In this document: piece after piece, positions 33,591-43,620 of the stretch
How positions within the stretch are numbered: position 1 is the stretch's first letter
Layout of the letters: each line of letters starts with the position of its first letter
Assembly (NCBI GenBank): GCA_950097015.1
Contig: CATNEN010000038.1
Location: 5,873,001 to 5,937,000, forward strand
DNA: 64,000 bases
Direction of reading: 5' to 3'
DNA from: Macrostomum hystrix
Taxonomy: Eukaryota; Platyhelminthes; Macrostomidae
The notes under the pieces: model-generated
What the model was told of the DNA's origin: nothing
What the model saw: only the letters and a program-made list of their open reading frames with translations
The model's database searches: none
Made by a program: the position numbers and the translations under genes

Positions 33591-35462
33591 GCTTGATTCT
33601 TCTGCATAAAATACAAGCGCTGTACTTTCACATAGGGGAAACTGAAAAAAAGTGTTTTATTGAAGAACTACCAGAAGATACTCTTCTAGTTGGTGAGAAT
33701 TTTGTTAGTTGATTATTTTATGACTGTATTAGTTATTTTTCTCTGTACATGTGCAATTGCTTGTATCTAACACTTCACATTAAGAAATTTTTTTAGTTTT
33801 GATCGATATTTGCTACTGCATAGGCTTGCCTCAGCAATACTTAAGTTTAGAGTATTTAAAAGTGTAAGGAGTGTCATTAAAAATGTTTAATTATATTGTT
33901 TATGTTTAATTACATTAGCTAGCATTTATCTCTGCCAATTAACTTGCAAATCTTGCATTATAAATTATTTAAGAACTTTTGAAAAAATTACTTTCGTTAG
34001 AAAAGAAGAGTCTTTTAAATCTGCTCAACTGCTGCTGTTATCGGAAAACAGAACACGAAACTTTCCTTTCTAAAAATATATAAAAACTTTATTGGTCAGG
34101 AAAGTTAACTTTAATTATACTTTCTTCATCAGTGCCACACTGATTAAAGCTTTCGCAATCCCACGCAGGCGAATACAAAGTGGAGATATTTGACAAGCAG
34201 CAGCGTAAATTCGTGCCAACAATCAGCGGTTTGGGGATGCATGTGCAGCTGCAAGACCCCCAGCGTAACGTTGTGATGTCGCGCACATACGCTGACCGCG
34301 GACAGTTTAGCGCAACCTCTCAGTCCGCCGGGGAGCACATTCTCTGCCTCCACTCTAATTCCACCGGCTGGTTCAACACCGGTCAGCTGCGGGTGCACCT
34401 TGACCTGCGCGTCGGCGAGCACGCCCAGGACTACTTGGCCATCGCGGCCAAGGACAAGCTCAACGACCTGGAGCTGAGGATCCGGCAGTTGCTGGACCAG
34501 GTCGACCAAATCTCCAAGGAGCAAAACTACCAGCGGGTAAGAACACCTAGCCCAGTTGGGCCAGATGTACAGCCTGTGGAATAGCGCAGCTACTGCGCGG
34601 AGTTTCCAGAGCCTGTGTACAGCTGTCTAGTCCTTGGACTGGGGATACCAGTTCAAGGAAATTTCTAAATTTCTGGAAATTTCTACTCCAGTCGATGCTG
34701 TTACCAATTTATGCTCGTACAGTTTGGTGAACTAAAATCAATATGAAGCCAATTAGCACACCTTGAACGACCTTGACTTAGCTGCATGGTACTTCCGACC
34801 GGCGGATACAGCGAGGAGGCGGAGGAACGGCCCATAGGGCAGTGCCCCTCAGGGGGATCGACCCGCAGAGGGATCTTCCTCACCGGCAGTGAGGGAAGAG
34901 GTTCGCGTGCCCGGTGTCCCGCAGATACCGGGCGAGCAGATGGATGTTCTCGGGTCTGCAGAAGTGGTAGAGGTCCGGGTCTGGTCCGAGATACTTGAGC
35001 CTGGCCCTGGTGAGCACCGGGCAGTGGCATATGATATGTTCCGCGAGCTGCAAAAAGGGCACCTCTCCTCCGGCACATAGCCTTGGAGGAAGCGGTGACG
35101 GGAGAAGCAGCCATGTCCCGATAGGGCCATGCTGACTGCTCTGAGATCACTGCGGTTGAGCTAAAGGAGAGCTCTGCGCAGCTGGGGGTTGGGGTAGGGG
35201 ACAGCGGCTCTCGCACCATTTCAGAGTGTTTGTCCACCTACGACAATTAGCAAGTCACAACACATTTCAACTTTGCTTCTTCATTTCCACTTTGATTTAT
35301 TTTTTCCCGCAGCAACGCGAAATAATCTTTCGGTTTCTCAGCGAGAGCACGAATAGCCGCGTGCTGTGGTGGTCGGTGCTCCAGACTGGCGTTCTGCTGG
35401 CCACAGGTTTCTGGCAGATGAGGCATCTGAAGTCCTTCTTTCGTGCTAAGAAGTTGGTTTAG
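33591..35462 (+). CDS. p24/TMED family cargo receptor, TMED4/9 (eclair) type; first exon not found
   Basis: A type I membrane protein of ER-Golgi COPI/COPII vesicles that takes part in cargo selection and retrograde transport. Three exons are clear: 33591-33692, 34169-34536 and 35313-35462, with GT-AG junctions in consistent phase. The mature N-terminus [20 protein letters not shown] is diagnostic for the alpha/TMED9 group. A GOLD domain follows with its two conserved Cys ([12 protein letters not shown]), then a coiled coil ([20 protein letters not shown]), the juxtamembrane [15 protein letters not shown], one transmembrane helix, and the tail [13 protein letters not shown] with FF and KKxx COP-binding motifs. 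Only the end of the signal peptide (LILLHKIQA) is in the first listed exon, so an upstream exon with the start codon is missing. Identity to vertebrate TMED9 is high by eye. Confidence 0.93.
34540..34790 (+). repeat. Dispersed repeat R4, copy 1 (in p24 intron)
   Basis: Shared with 38545-38790: 'gccagatgt.cag' near the start, 'ccttggactgggg', 'gatgctgttaccaatttat' and 'ggtgaactaaaatcaat'. The consensus resembles a repeat common in marine invertebrate genomes ('ggtacccatttat...gggtgaactgaggcaatg...aagtgtcttgc'). It begins within a few bases of the donor site. Confidence 0.6.
34791..35225 (-). pseudogene. LINE 3'-terminal remnant in p24 intron, antisense to the gene
   Basis: The minus strand reads [18 protein letters not shown], then EERCPFC, then [20 protein letters not shown]. 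This is the post-RNase-H zinc-binding tail of LINE proteins ('TGHGxFxxxLxrfg...CxxC...ETxEHxLxxCPxxxxxRxxL'). At least one frame change occurs between the CPFC and AEH blocks. It is a dead fragment. The whole third-exon-proximal intron is built from this and R4. Confidence 0.65.
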
Positions 35463-35806
35463 TGTGTGTTTACATCGATTCGTTGATAAGGAGCTGCTTA
35501 TCGTTAGATTCTAGATTGTTGTTTTGATTTGAGTCAGCCCAATTGTCTCAGTCCAGCTGAATCCTATTACAAAAGTAAATTTCATGCACTCACAGCTTCT
35601 TCATAGTTTTGTTCCTTACTTTTAGCTTTGGACTGGAGTAAGTTTTTAATTATTTTGTTTTCCGTCTTTTTACAAACCGTTGTTGCCAACAATTTGGAAT
35701 CTTTTTCGCATAGATTTTTTATTCCACTATTTTTTATTCCTCGTACGATGTATACTTTTCTGTCTAGCAAAACTTTTTCTCATTAGAAATCTTTATTTTT
35801 TTGTGT

Positions 35807-35812
35807 AATAAA
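35807..35812 (+). other. Candidate polyadenylation signal of the p24 gene
   Basis: AATAAA about 345 bases after the stop; a second AATAAA lies about 40 bases further on. Confidence 0.4.
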
Positions 35813-38544
35813 AATTTAGGTGCTGTCTATCCTTTTGAAGTGCTTAATAAAGACATAATAACTAGACATAATTAATCACGCTCGTACTAAAGGCAGTATT
35901 CATAAAAAATGCGATCTGGATTACAACTGAAAAAATATTCAAGCTAAAAGATCGAAGCTTTTAGTGTCTCTGACTCCTTTCTGACCTCCGCAGGTCAGAT
36001 GTTACTGCCCGCTCAAATGGATGTCATTTCTCTTAATCCAGTTTCCGTTGTAGCTCACTACTATTAGTAGCAATTCTTTGCCAAAGTGGAAGAGTTTGGT
36101 AAACTAAAAAGGCAAATGTCTGAACTGTCTAATATGAAGTTTCGTTCATCGACGGTGGTACTGGCTTAGCCATATTAGAAGGTAGGTAGCCATCTTTGGT
36201 TAGTAAATAGGTGCGTCTGAGCCCTGGTTAACTGAACCTTGACCATACCAGCGAGGGAAATCTCCGGTTCTGGACCTGCGTACAGGGCAGACCCCTCTGC
36301 TCGAGTCGCTCACATTAAGCGTATATCTTGTCAGGTATAGCTAAGGTAGCAACAACAATTACAGCAGCAGCAGCATTTCTCAAGCTTTCAAAGGTCTTTA
36401 CTGAATGCTTACTAATTGTAAATATAGCCTTCGTGCGCTCTCTGTTGCCACAGAGCTATGGAACCTACAGCTGATACTTTGATAGGGCCACCAACAAGCA
36501 ATTGAATAGTTGCAATCATCCATTTGGAAGTCCATGTGTCCACGCTACCGATGGATTCGAGGAGAGGCCGGTGTTGCAGCACAGCTGCAGATCACGAACT
36601 TCGCCATATTTTAAGGTTTCGCCATGCGTCCGAGTGTTCGGCATTCTTTTACACAGAAATGGCAGGCGACTGGCCAATTTCCAACTGCAGTTGGTTAACC
36701 TCTTCCAGTGTAAGTACAAGCGTTACAAATGCCATCTTTTGAAATAAGCATTGTAACAGCTGAGGGAGGTGTTTTATGACCACCAACCGTTCTACTTGCA
36801 TGTATTGTTCGAATGTATTAGCTCTAAATTGATTTATGCGGCTTCAGGTCGGCAGTTAAAGGCATTCAATTCGAGTGAACTACGTGATGTTAGTACTTTT
36901 GACAACTATTTAAACTTGTCCCTTTGAGTGCTATATAAAATTTGCACTCCTGTTCCATGGAAACAAGCGATAAACAGTTGTCAGTCCCTGAGGATTAACA
37001 AGCATAATCTCACCCTAATTAACAACTCGTGTATACTCGTAATTAATTAATTAATTTAATTAATTAACATGTGTATGCACACGTGCGAGTCTGGAGAAGT
37101 TGCTGTTCATGGCTCTCGTGGGCATTGTTACGTGATCAAACACCACCTTTGAGCTGTTTAAAGTGCAAGCTGTGCCTGTCTAAAAAAATTAGTTTTACAC
37201 TTTATCAGCGTCAGTCAAGAGTTGCAAAAAAGTTTTTATTCGAAAAATCGTTTTCGCTTGATGTAAGCTAGATGCTGTTGAAAAAGTACACAAAACACCG
37301 ATGAAGGAAATGTCGGGCAATCGCACAGGGAAAGTCGAGTGTTCACTCACTATCCGGTGCATACCGAGGAGGGCTCGGCAGCAACAGTTTATCCTGTTGC
37401 CTCTGACGCGAGTAGTATGCAAATTCGCACCATCATGACCGCCCTTAGCACGCCATTTATGCAGACAACTGCAGCGAGGCGGGGCAGATGCTGGGGGGCA
37501 GGATCAGATAAGAATTCGGGCATCATTCCACAGTGACTAAACAATATCGTGCCAGCCAAAGAAAGAGATCTACAAGTATGAGTAATAAATCAAAATAGCT
37601 GCTGCGACTCTTTCAGTGAGCTCAACTCGAGAATCAAACATAAGATGAGATATCTGGCTGAGCAGACACCAGAGCAGCTCATGTTTGCTGTGGGAAAGAA
37701 CGGCTTGGGCTGCTTCAGTTAAAGAGCGTCGAACTCTCAAATCGCGCAAATGTACGAGTATTTTACGTTCGATCAGCAGCTGCTTTCGCTTTTAGCACGA
37801 ATAAGAAGAGCAGCTGAGAGTCTGAGAAGGAGGGATCCTTTTGGTAAAAACTGTCTCCGTTGCAGTCTCATATGTAAAATAAGTTGTTTATGATCATCTG
37901 CGCACTCGAAAGAGGTGCTGATTTTTTGTAGATTTTATTTTTAATTGAAACTACGAGTAACAACGAATTGAAAAGGAGTCAAAACGAAGGTAAGAAGGAA
38001 GGAAAAGCGAAAGAAAACAAAATGAAAAGCAATATGAAAAAGTATTTAATTTTGAAGTAGGTCTTGGGGGAATAAAATCAGATTATTTGACATTGCCTAT
38101 ATTGCGTCACTGTATTATTGCAAATATAGTATATATAGTATTAGCATCGTGTTCTCATGCCTAAGTGAAGCCTAAATCTAGTCAGGGCAGCTGTGCGCTT
38201 TCTTTCATTTGAAATAGTATTTTTATGAACAACGCTAGTTTTTATGTTAGTTCTTTACTATCTGGTACACTGGTACATACAGGTATATGCATTTGCCATC
38301 ATCAGTTAGGTTTCCAAAGTTTGGCACAGAGGCCGATATTTCTTGTAAAAAAGCTCCAAAACACACTTTAAGGGAAAATGGACTTAGTTTTCTACTTCTG
38401 GGCGACACGTTTTACAAATCCTATCATCGTAAGGAATTCTAGGTCTTATTGTCCATAATGTTTGATTATGGTAAATGATAGATTGTAATTGGCTTCAATT
38501 GATACTCGTAAATTTGCGACACGCAATACAACTACAACTGGTCT
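35813..38544. other. Intergenic DNA
   Basis: A (TTAA)n-like palindromic run at about 37040-37066, and several TACTCGTA/TACGAGTA octamers (37034, 37749, 37951 and 38507). Short frames at 36502-36747 and 37339-37536 have no domain support. Confidence 0.4.
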
Positions 38545-38790
38545 ATCGGAATGGGGTCCACTTATCTTGAATTCCACTGCCCAATTGAGCCAGATGTGCA
38601 GTCGACAGCACAGCCGCAGTGATCCAGTCCATGGACTGGGGGGAAGCCACACCGGCCCTTAATTACCCCAGCTGATGCTGGTACCCATTTATCAGCCGGG
38701 TGAACTGAATCAATGCAGAGTTAAGTGTCTTGCTGTGGAGCCACAAATGTTCCAGTGGAGTCGGGAATCGAAACCCCGACTTTCAATGAC
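38545..38790 (+). repeat. Dispersed repeat R4, copy 2
   Basis: The better preserved copy: 'ccatggactgggg', 'gctgatgctggtacccattt', 'agccgggtgaactgaatcaa' and 'ttaagtgtcttgctg'. It ends in a B-box-like 'gggaatcgaaaccccgac'. The ending suggests a tRNA-related or old SINE origin, but no A box was identified. Confidence 0.6.
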
Positions 38791-39879
38791 GTTGTAGTCT
38801 ATTGGCTCGAGCCACAGACTGGCTTGAATGTAAAGACGTCCATAAAAACTAATGAAACCGTTTTGCGGGGTAGTTATCAGGTAGTTTTGCTAAAAAATCA
38901 AATCTTTTTCTTGCAAAAAAGTCTAAACAATATATTCCAGAATGCGGTTGGCTGAACAGGTGGTTTTGTCCTCTCACTTCATTCGATTATCAAAAGTCAT
39001 TCAAGATTCAAAAGCTAGACGATAATTTATTCTAATGATATAAAACATCCATGGTGAGCTAATATACTTTGACAACATATATAAACGACGCCCACCTCAC
39101 TCCATTTATCGATCGATTGCTGCGTCAGTTGTCTTCCTGACGAATCGCACAGCTCTATTCCCAGATCTCGGAGATAATAATAGTCTAATCTTCATAAAAA
39201 TCCCGTTTCTCAAGCACTATCGCTCTCTGCAGCTTTTCCATTAGGAGGAACTCTGATCAGCCATAATTGCTCCTCAATTCTCCCCTCAGCTGTTTATCTG
39301 CCGATCGATTTGGCCGGGTGGAACAGCGCGGCCCACGCAGAGCTGGCGCAGAGCGGAAGCACGGCCGGCAAGCGATGGCAACAACGTGTTGCGATTATGA
39401 AGGCAGTTTAGTAGCGACCGTTTTTACTGGGGACAGCTCAGCCTGCTCAGTCCGCGCCCAAAAACTAGCAAAGAAGCAAAACAGATGCTAATTTTCCATA
39501 TTTCGTGTTTAGCAGCAGTTTCAGACCGACTCCATCTGAGCTGCCCAAGCCGAGCTTATAGCTGTTTACATAGCGATAAAAGGGACAAATGGGCGAACAC
39601 TGGGGGGCACCGAGGGGTTGGGAGTGCAGTTCTTCTTCGACTTCTGTGAATCAGTTTGTTGATCCAGAGATCAGAGATCAGATCCGGTCCGCGGTGCTGA
39701 AAATAGAAGCAAGAGTGTCTGGTGTTATCAAACAAGCGATTGTATGCTTTTGTCTATTTAAATGAAAAAAACTAGCGTAGAAAAAATACATTTAGAATTG
39801 TAAAATAAAATATTTATTCCAACCAAATTTTGATAATGTTGAACTTCTTCCAAACTGTTTGCTCTGCTAGGTTCATATT
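38791..39879. other. Intergenic DNA
   Basis: Nothing supported; a GC-richer patch at about 39300-39390 has no recognisable product. Confidence 0.4.
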
Positions 39880-40360
39880 GGAATCGCAGCTGAGACCACA
39901 CAGAATCGCTGCTGAGACCACACAGAATCGCAGCTGAGACCACACAGAATCGCAGCTGAGACCACAGAGAATCGCAGCTGAGACCACACAGAATCGCAGC
40001 TGAGAACAAACAGAATTACAGCTGAGACCACACAGAATCGCAGCTGAGACCACACAGAATCACAGCTGAGACCACACAGAATTACAGCTGAGACCACACA
40101 GAATCGCAGCTAAGAACAAACATAATCACAGCTCAGACCACACAGAATCACATCTGAGACCACAGAGAATCGCAGCTGAGAACAAACATAATCACAGCTC
40201 AGACCACACAGAATCACATCTGAGACCACAGAGAATCGCAGCTGAGAATAAACTGAATCACAGCTTAGACCACACAGAATCACAGCTGAGACCACACAGA
40301 ATCACAGCTGAGACCGCACAGAATCACAGTTGAGACCACACAGAATCACAGCTGAGACCA
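39880..40360. repeat. 22-bp tandem satellite, ~22 copies
   Basis: The unit is CACACAGAATCRCAGCTGAGAC. Around 40105-40245 the copies form a 66-bp higher-order repeat of three variant units ('gagaacaaacataatcacag / ctcagaccacacagaatcac / atctgagaccacagagaatc') present twice. Each full unit carries CAGCTG. Confidence 0.95.
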
Positions 40361-40652
40361 CACAGAATCACAGCAGGTCATTCACACAGAATCACAGCAG
40401 GTCATTCACACAGAATCGCAGCAGGTCATTCACACAGAATCACAGCAGGTCATTCACACAGAATCGCAGCAGGTCATTCACACAGAATCGGAGCAGGTCA
40501 TTCACACAGAATCGCAGCAGGTCATTCACACAGAATCACAGCAGGTCATTCACACAGAATCGCAGCAGGTCATTCACACAGAATCACAGCAGGTCATTCA
40601 CACAGAATCGCAGCAGGTCATTCACACAGAATCGCAGCAGGTCATTCACACA
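40361..40652. repeat. 24-bp tandem satellite abutting and related to the 22-bp array
   Basis: The unit is CACACAGAATCRCAGC + AGGTCATT, about 12 copies. The first 16 bases equal those of the 22-bp unit; the last six (TGAGAC) are replaced by eight (AGGTCATT). Because 24 is a multiple of 3, one plus frame stays open as an eight-residue RS-rich repeat (TQNRSRSF). This is a by-product, not a gene. Confidence 0.95.
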
Positions 40653-41329
40653 AAACCGCTAAGGGCTCAGAGAACACACTGAATTGCGACGTGTTATGTC
40701 TGTTTGAATTTTCCACGTCATTACCGCCTCCCAGTTCATCGAGCCAGAGATTTTCTTACAGACCCCTCTGGTAGAGCAAGCGGTTGAGATGCCGCTCAAA
40801 TCGCTTTAAGAACTACATGTAGCTCGCTTCTGATCCCGAGGGGCGAGGTTGGGGCAGGGCTGGCAGTTGAATTTATTAATTATTTAATTACCGCCGCTTC
40901 AACACGCCTGGGGTCTAAGCCTTCCCGGCGAAGTCTCTCCCTCACCGTCTCGTGTTCTCGCCTCCGCTGGGAGCAGAAATTTCATTAGCATACATCCGGG
41001 TAGCAATGGGATTTCTCCAACCAGCCGTGGCGGCATTCTGTAATGAATGGTGGAGGCGTGAAATTCAATTTTCATAGTTCCACTGACTCAACGGCGCTGT
41101 ACGCATTTAAATTGGTCGCCGGATTCGCTCCTGCTTGGTAGGAATAGTGCTTAACTGAGCTTCTAAAACAAGTAAAAAAATTAGAAGCCGACACTCATCT
41201 AAGTGATCTTATTTATAGGTTTCATCAAGTTACGGAAGTCACTATAGCAACAATCGTATGTTGAAACTGAAAATATGAATCACATATAGTCCAAGCAGGT
41301 AAACAAAGCAGTTCTACCCCATTGGCTGG
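40653..41329. other. Intergenic DNA
   Basis: Unique-looking sequence, GC-richer around 40900-41030; no gene supported. Confidence 0.4.
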
Positions 41330-41550
41330 CTAGTTCGTGCACTAACCAGCTCTTTCCTCCTATCCGCTTGTCTATTAGCTCGCGAGTTCGTGCACTAACC
41401 ATGCAGCTCTTCCCTTCTATCCGCTTGCCGATTGGCTGTGCGAGTTTGTGCACTAACCCGCTCTTCCCTCCTATCCGCTTGTCTATTGGCTCGCGAGTTC
41501 GTGCACTAACCAGCTCATCCCTCCTACCCGCTTGCCGATTGGCTGGCGGA
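41330..41550. repeat. ~62-bp tandem repeat, about 3.5 copies, with reiterated CCAAT motif
   Basis: Each unit has 'cgagttcgtgcactaaccag', 'ctctt.cctcctatccgctt' and 'gtctattggct' or 'ccgattggct'. ATTGG (inverted CCAAT) recurs once per unit. It lies about 500 bases beyond the 3' end of the dopamine receptor gene. Confidence 0.8.
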
Positions 41551-42039
41551 TCAATTGGGCCTTATTTTTATTCTTAGGCGTCTCGGTGGAGGCACGTCAG
41601 AGCGAGAAAAGATACTGTGCCAGTCTGCAGACACATTAGGCTACGGTGCTAGTTTGCAAGCGCGAAAAGCTATAACCACAGGACAACACAAATCATCACA
41701 AAATTTATGAACGAGGCATAGGTCCGTGTATTTGCTCAAAACCCATTATTCGATCAGTGAAAAACATAAAAAAGCATTTTTAAGATTTGATCAACGCATT
41801 TTTACACTGACAAAATTTACAAAAATAGGCCATTTATAAAATAGTGGCTTTTTAGAAGACGATGTTGCATCGATGTACGATCGTATTACATGCTGCATCA
41901 GGGTGGTTTTAGAAATTTTCTGATATTTAATACCCAATATTCATGCAGAAACCATATCAGTTTACTTCCATTTGATTTCTTCTGGGGTTGTCAAGTTTTT
42001 AAAAAACCCAAATAACTCCCCATTGAAATTGATGGCAGC
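41551..42039. other. 3' flank of the dopamine receptor gene
   Basis: AT-rich. Expected 3' UTR of the minus-strand receptor; an AATAAA-type signal (TTTATT on plus) is at about 41565, and no nearer consensus was seen. Confidence 0.35.
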
Positions 42040-43620
42040 TCATTGGCTGCGGTTCACTCCGTCACTGGAATCGTCGCGTGAAGTTGTCACTATACAGACA
42101 GCAGCTTGAACAGCTGACTCATTGGTCAACACTGTCGCAGACTGCTGCATGTGCAGGCTGCTGCTACGCAGCTCGTGCATCAGCAACGCCTGTGTCTCCC
42201 TCACGCGGTCCGGTGTCGTCGGCCAAAGCCGACGCAGCGGCGTCTGTGTCGGTGACGCCAGAGACAGAGCCGGTGAGCGGTTCGGGCCGAATCCGAACTC
42301 GCCACCACCGTAGTGACTGAAGCTCGCGGGTGACGGTGGTGGCTGCATCAGCAGGTGCTGCTGCTGGCGACGACGTCCACCGTTTGTTTGGCCGCTGTTG
42401 CTGCCGCAGACAGTACTTCTGCCTCCGCGGCGTCGCCTACAGCTGAGCAGGCTGATGAAGGCACGTCGAAAGTCGCGCATTGAGTGGGCATAGATGGCCG
42501 GATTGACGGAGCTGTTGACATAGCCGAGCCACGTGACCACCGCAAAGATACGGGCCTCCCCATCGCCGAGGCCGCCGCCGCTGAGCGCAGCTATCACATT
42601 GCAGACAAAGAACGGCATCCAGCAGGCAATGAACACGCCCATAACAATTCCAAGCGTCTTGGCGGCTCTCTGCTCGCGAGAGAAGCGCAGTAACTTTTTG
42701 CGTACACCGAAGCTGCTGCGGAGTCGTCGGGCGAAGCCCCGAGCACCGCCACCACCGTTGTGCTCGTCATCTTCGTCGCTGCCCGTTGCGATTTCGTCAA
42801 TGACTTCGCCACCGCAGTAACAGTTATTTTCGTCTTCTCTTCGACTTGCTGCCCCGCCGACGCCAGCGCCGCAGTTTCCGCCGCCGCGGTGAATTCGAAG
42901 TACAACTGAGGTCTGGAGGCCGCTGCCGCGCAGGACTTTGGCTCCGGACTGCCAGCCTCTGACCAGGTGCACCGCTGTGCGGTAGATCTTCCAATAGACA
43001 AACACCATGACGAGTAGAGGCGCGTAGAACGACACAATAGATGAGCAGATCAGATAGGCTGGGTCACTTGTGAACTTACAGCTGCTATGTGTTTCGTGAG
43101 AAGCAGCCAACCTCATGGACGGCTCCGCAGCGTGCCACCAGGCGATGGCGGGGAAGCTAATGAGGCTGGCGCAAATCCACACGGCGCCGATCATCATCAG
43201 ACAACGACGCTTTGTCACTTTCGACGGGTAGCTCATGGGATTCTCTATGGCCCAGTAGCGCTCGATGGCAATCATGCACAGATTGAGAATGCTGGCCGTT
43301 GAGCTCAGCACGTCGAAAGCGTGCCAGAGGTCGCACCATGTGGCACCGAACGGCCAGCGGTCGTTTGTTACGTGGCTAGCGACGGCGAACGGCATGACAA
43401 CGGCACCCATGAGGAGATCAGCTGTGGCCAGCGACACGATGAAGTAGTTCGTGATGGACCGAAGATAGTGCTCCCGGAGCACGGCGACAATCACTAGTGA
43501 GTTTCCGAACACGGTTACGCATACAAAGACGGACAGCAGGCAGCCGAGTGCCGCGTCCTGCGCCCTGATGCCCGGAACCGTGCCGTTGATAGACAAGTTT
43601 TGGACTGCGGAAGTTGCCAT
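42040..43620 (-). CDS. Invertebrate D1-like dopamine receptor (Dop1R2/DAMB/INDR type), single exon
   Basis: A 526-residue class A biogenic-amine receptor, inferred to bind dopamine and couple to G proteins at the plasma membrane. The ATG at 43620 precedes a short N-terminus with glycosylation sites at Asn8 and Asn12. TM1 has GN40; TM2 has Asp68; TM3 has Cys96 and the amine-binding Asp103; Glu120-Arg121-Tyr122 replaces DRY; TM4 has Trp148. TM5 carries catechol-type serines Ser193, Ser194 and Ser197 ahead of Pro201. TM6 has CWMPFF (333-338) and TM7 has NPAIY (373-377). TM5-TM6 are joined by a long Gly/Asp/Glu-rich loop containing LRIHRGG (241-247), recalled from arthropod Dop1R2 receptors. VWICASLISFPAIAWW and SREQRAAKTLGIVMGVF also match that class. 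An octopamine or tyramine receptor is less likely. The coding region has no introns. Confidence 0.92.
   Translation of the reverse strand: MATSAVQNLSINGTVPGIRAQDAALGCLLSVFVCVTVFGNSLVIVAVLREHYLRSITNYFIVSLATADLLMGAVVMPFAVASHVTNDRWPFGATWCDLWHAFDVLSSTASILNLCMIAIERYWAIENPMSYPSKVTKRRCLMMIGAVWICASLISFPAIAWWHAAEPSMRLAASHETHSSCKFTSDPAYLICSSIVSFYAPLLVMVFVYWKIYRTAVHLVRGWQSGAKVLRGSGLQTSVVLRIHRGGGNCGAGVGGAASRREDENNCYCGGEVIDEIATGSDEDDEHNGGGGARGFARRLRSSFGVRKKLLRFSREQRAAKTLGIVMGVFIACWMPFFVCNVIAALSGGGLGDGEARIFAVVTWLGYVNSSVNPAIYAHSMRDFRRAFISLLSCRRRRGGRSTVCGSNSGQTNGGRRRQQQHLLMQPPPSPASFSHYGGGEFGFGPNRSPALSLASPTQTPLRRLWPTTPDRVRETQALLMHELRSSSLHMQQSATVLTNESAVQAAVCIVTTSRDDSSDGVNRSQ

Noticed and set aside
40330-40662. 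RS-rich repeat protein (TQNRSRSF)n
   Set aside because: Produced by the 24-bp satellite staying in frame; no start context, splice sites or flanking coding sequence.
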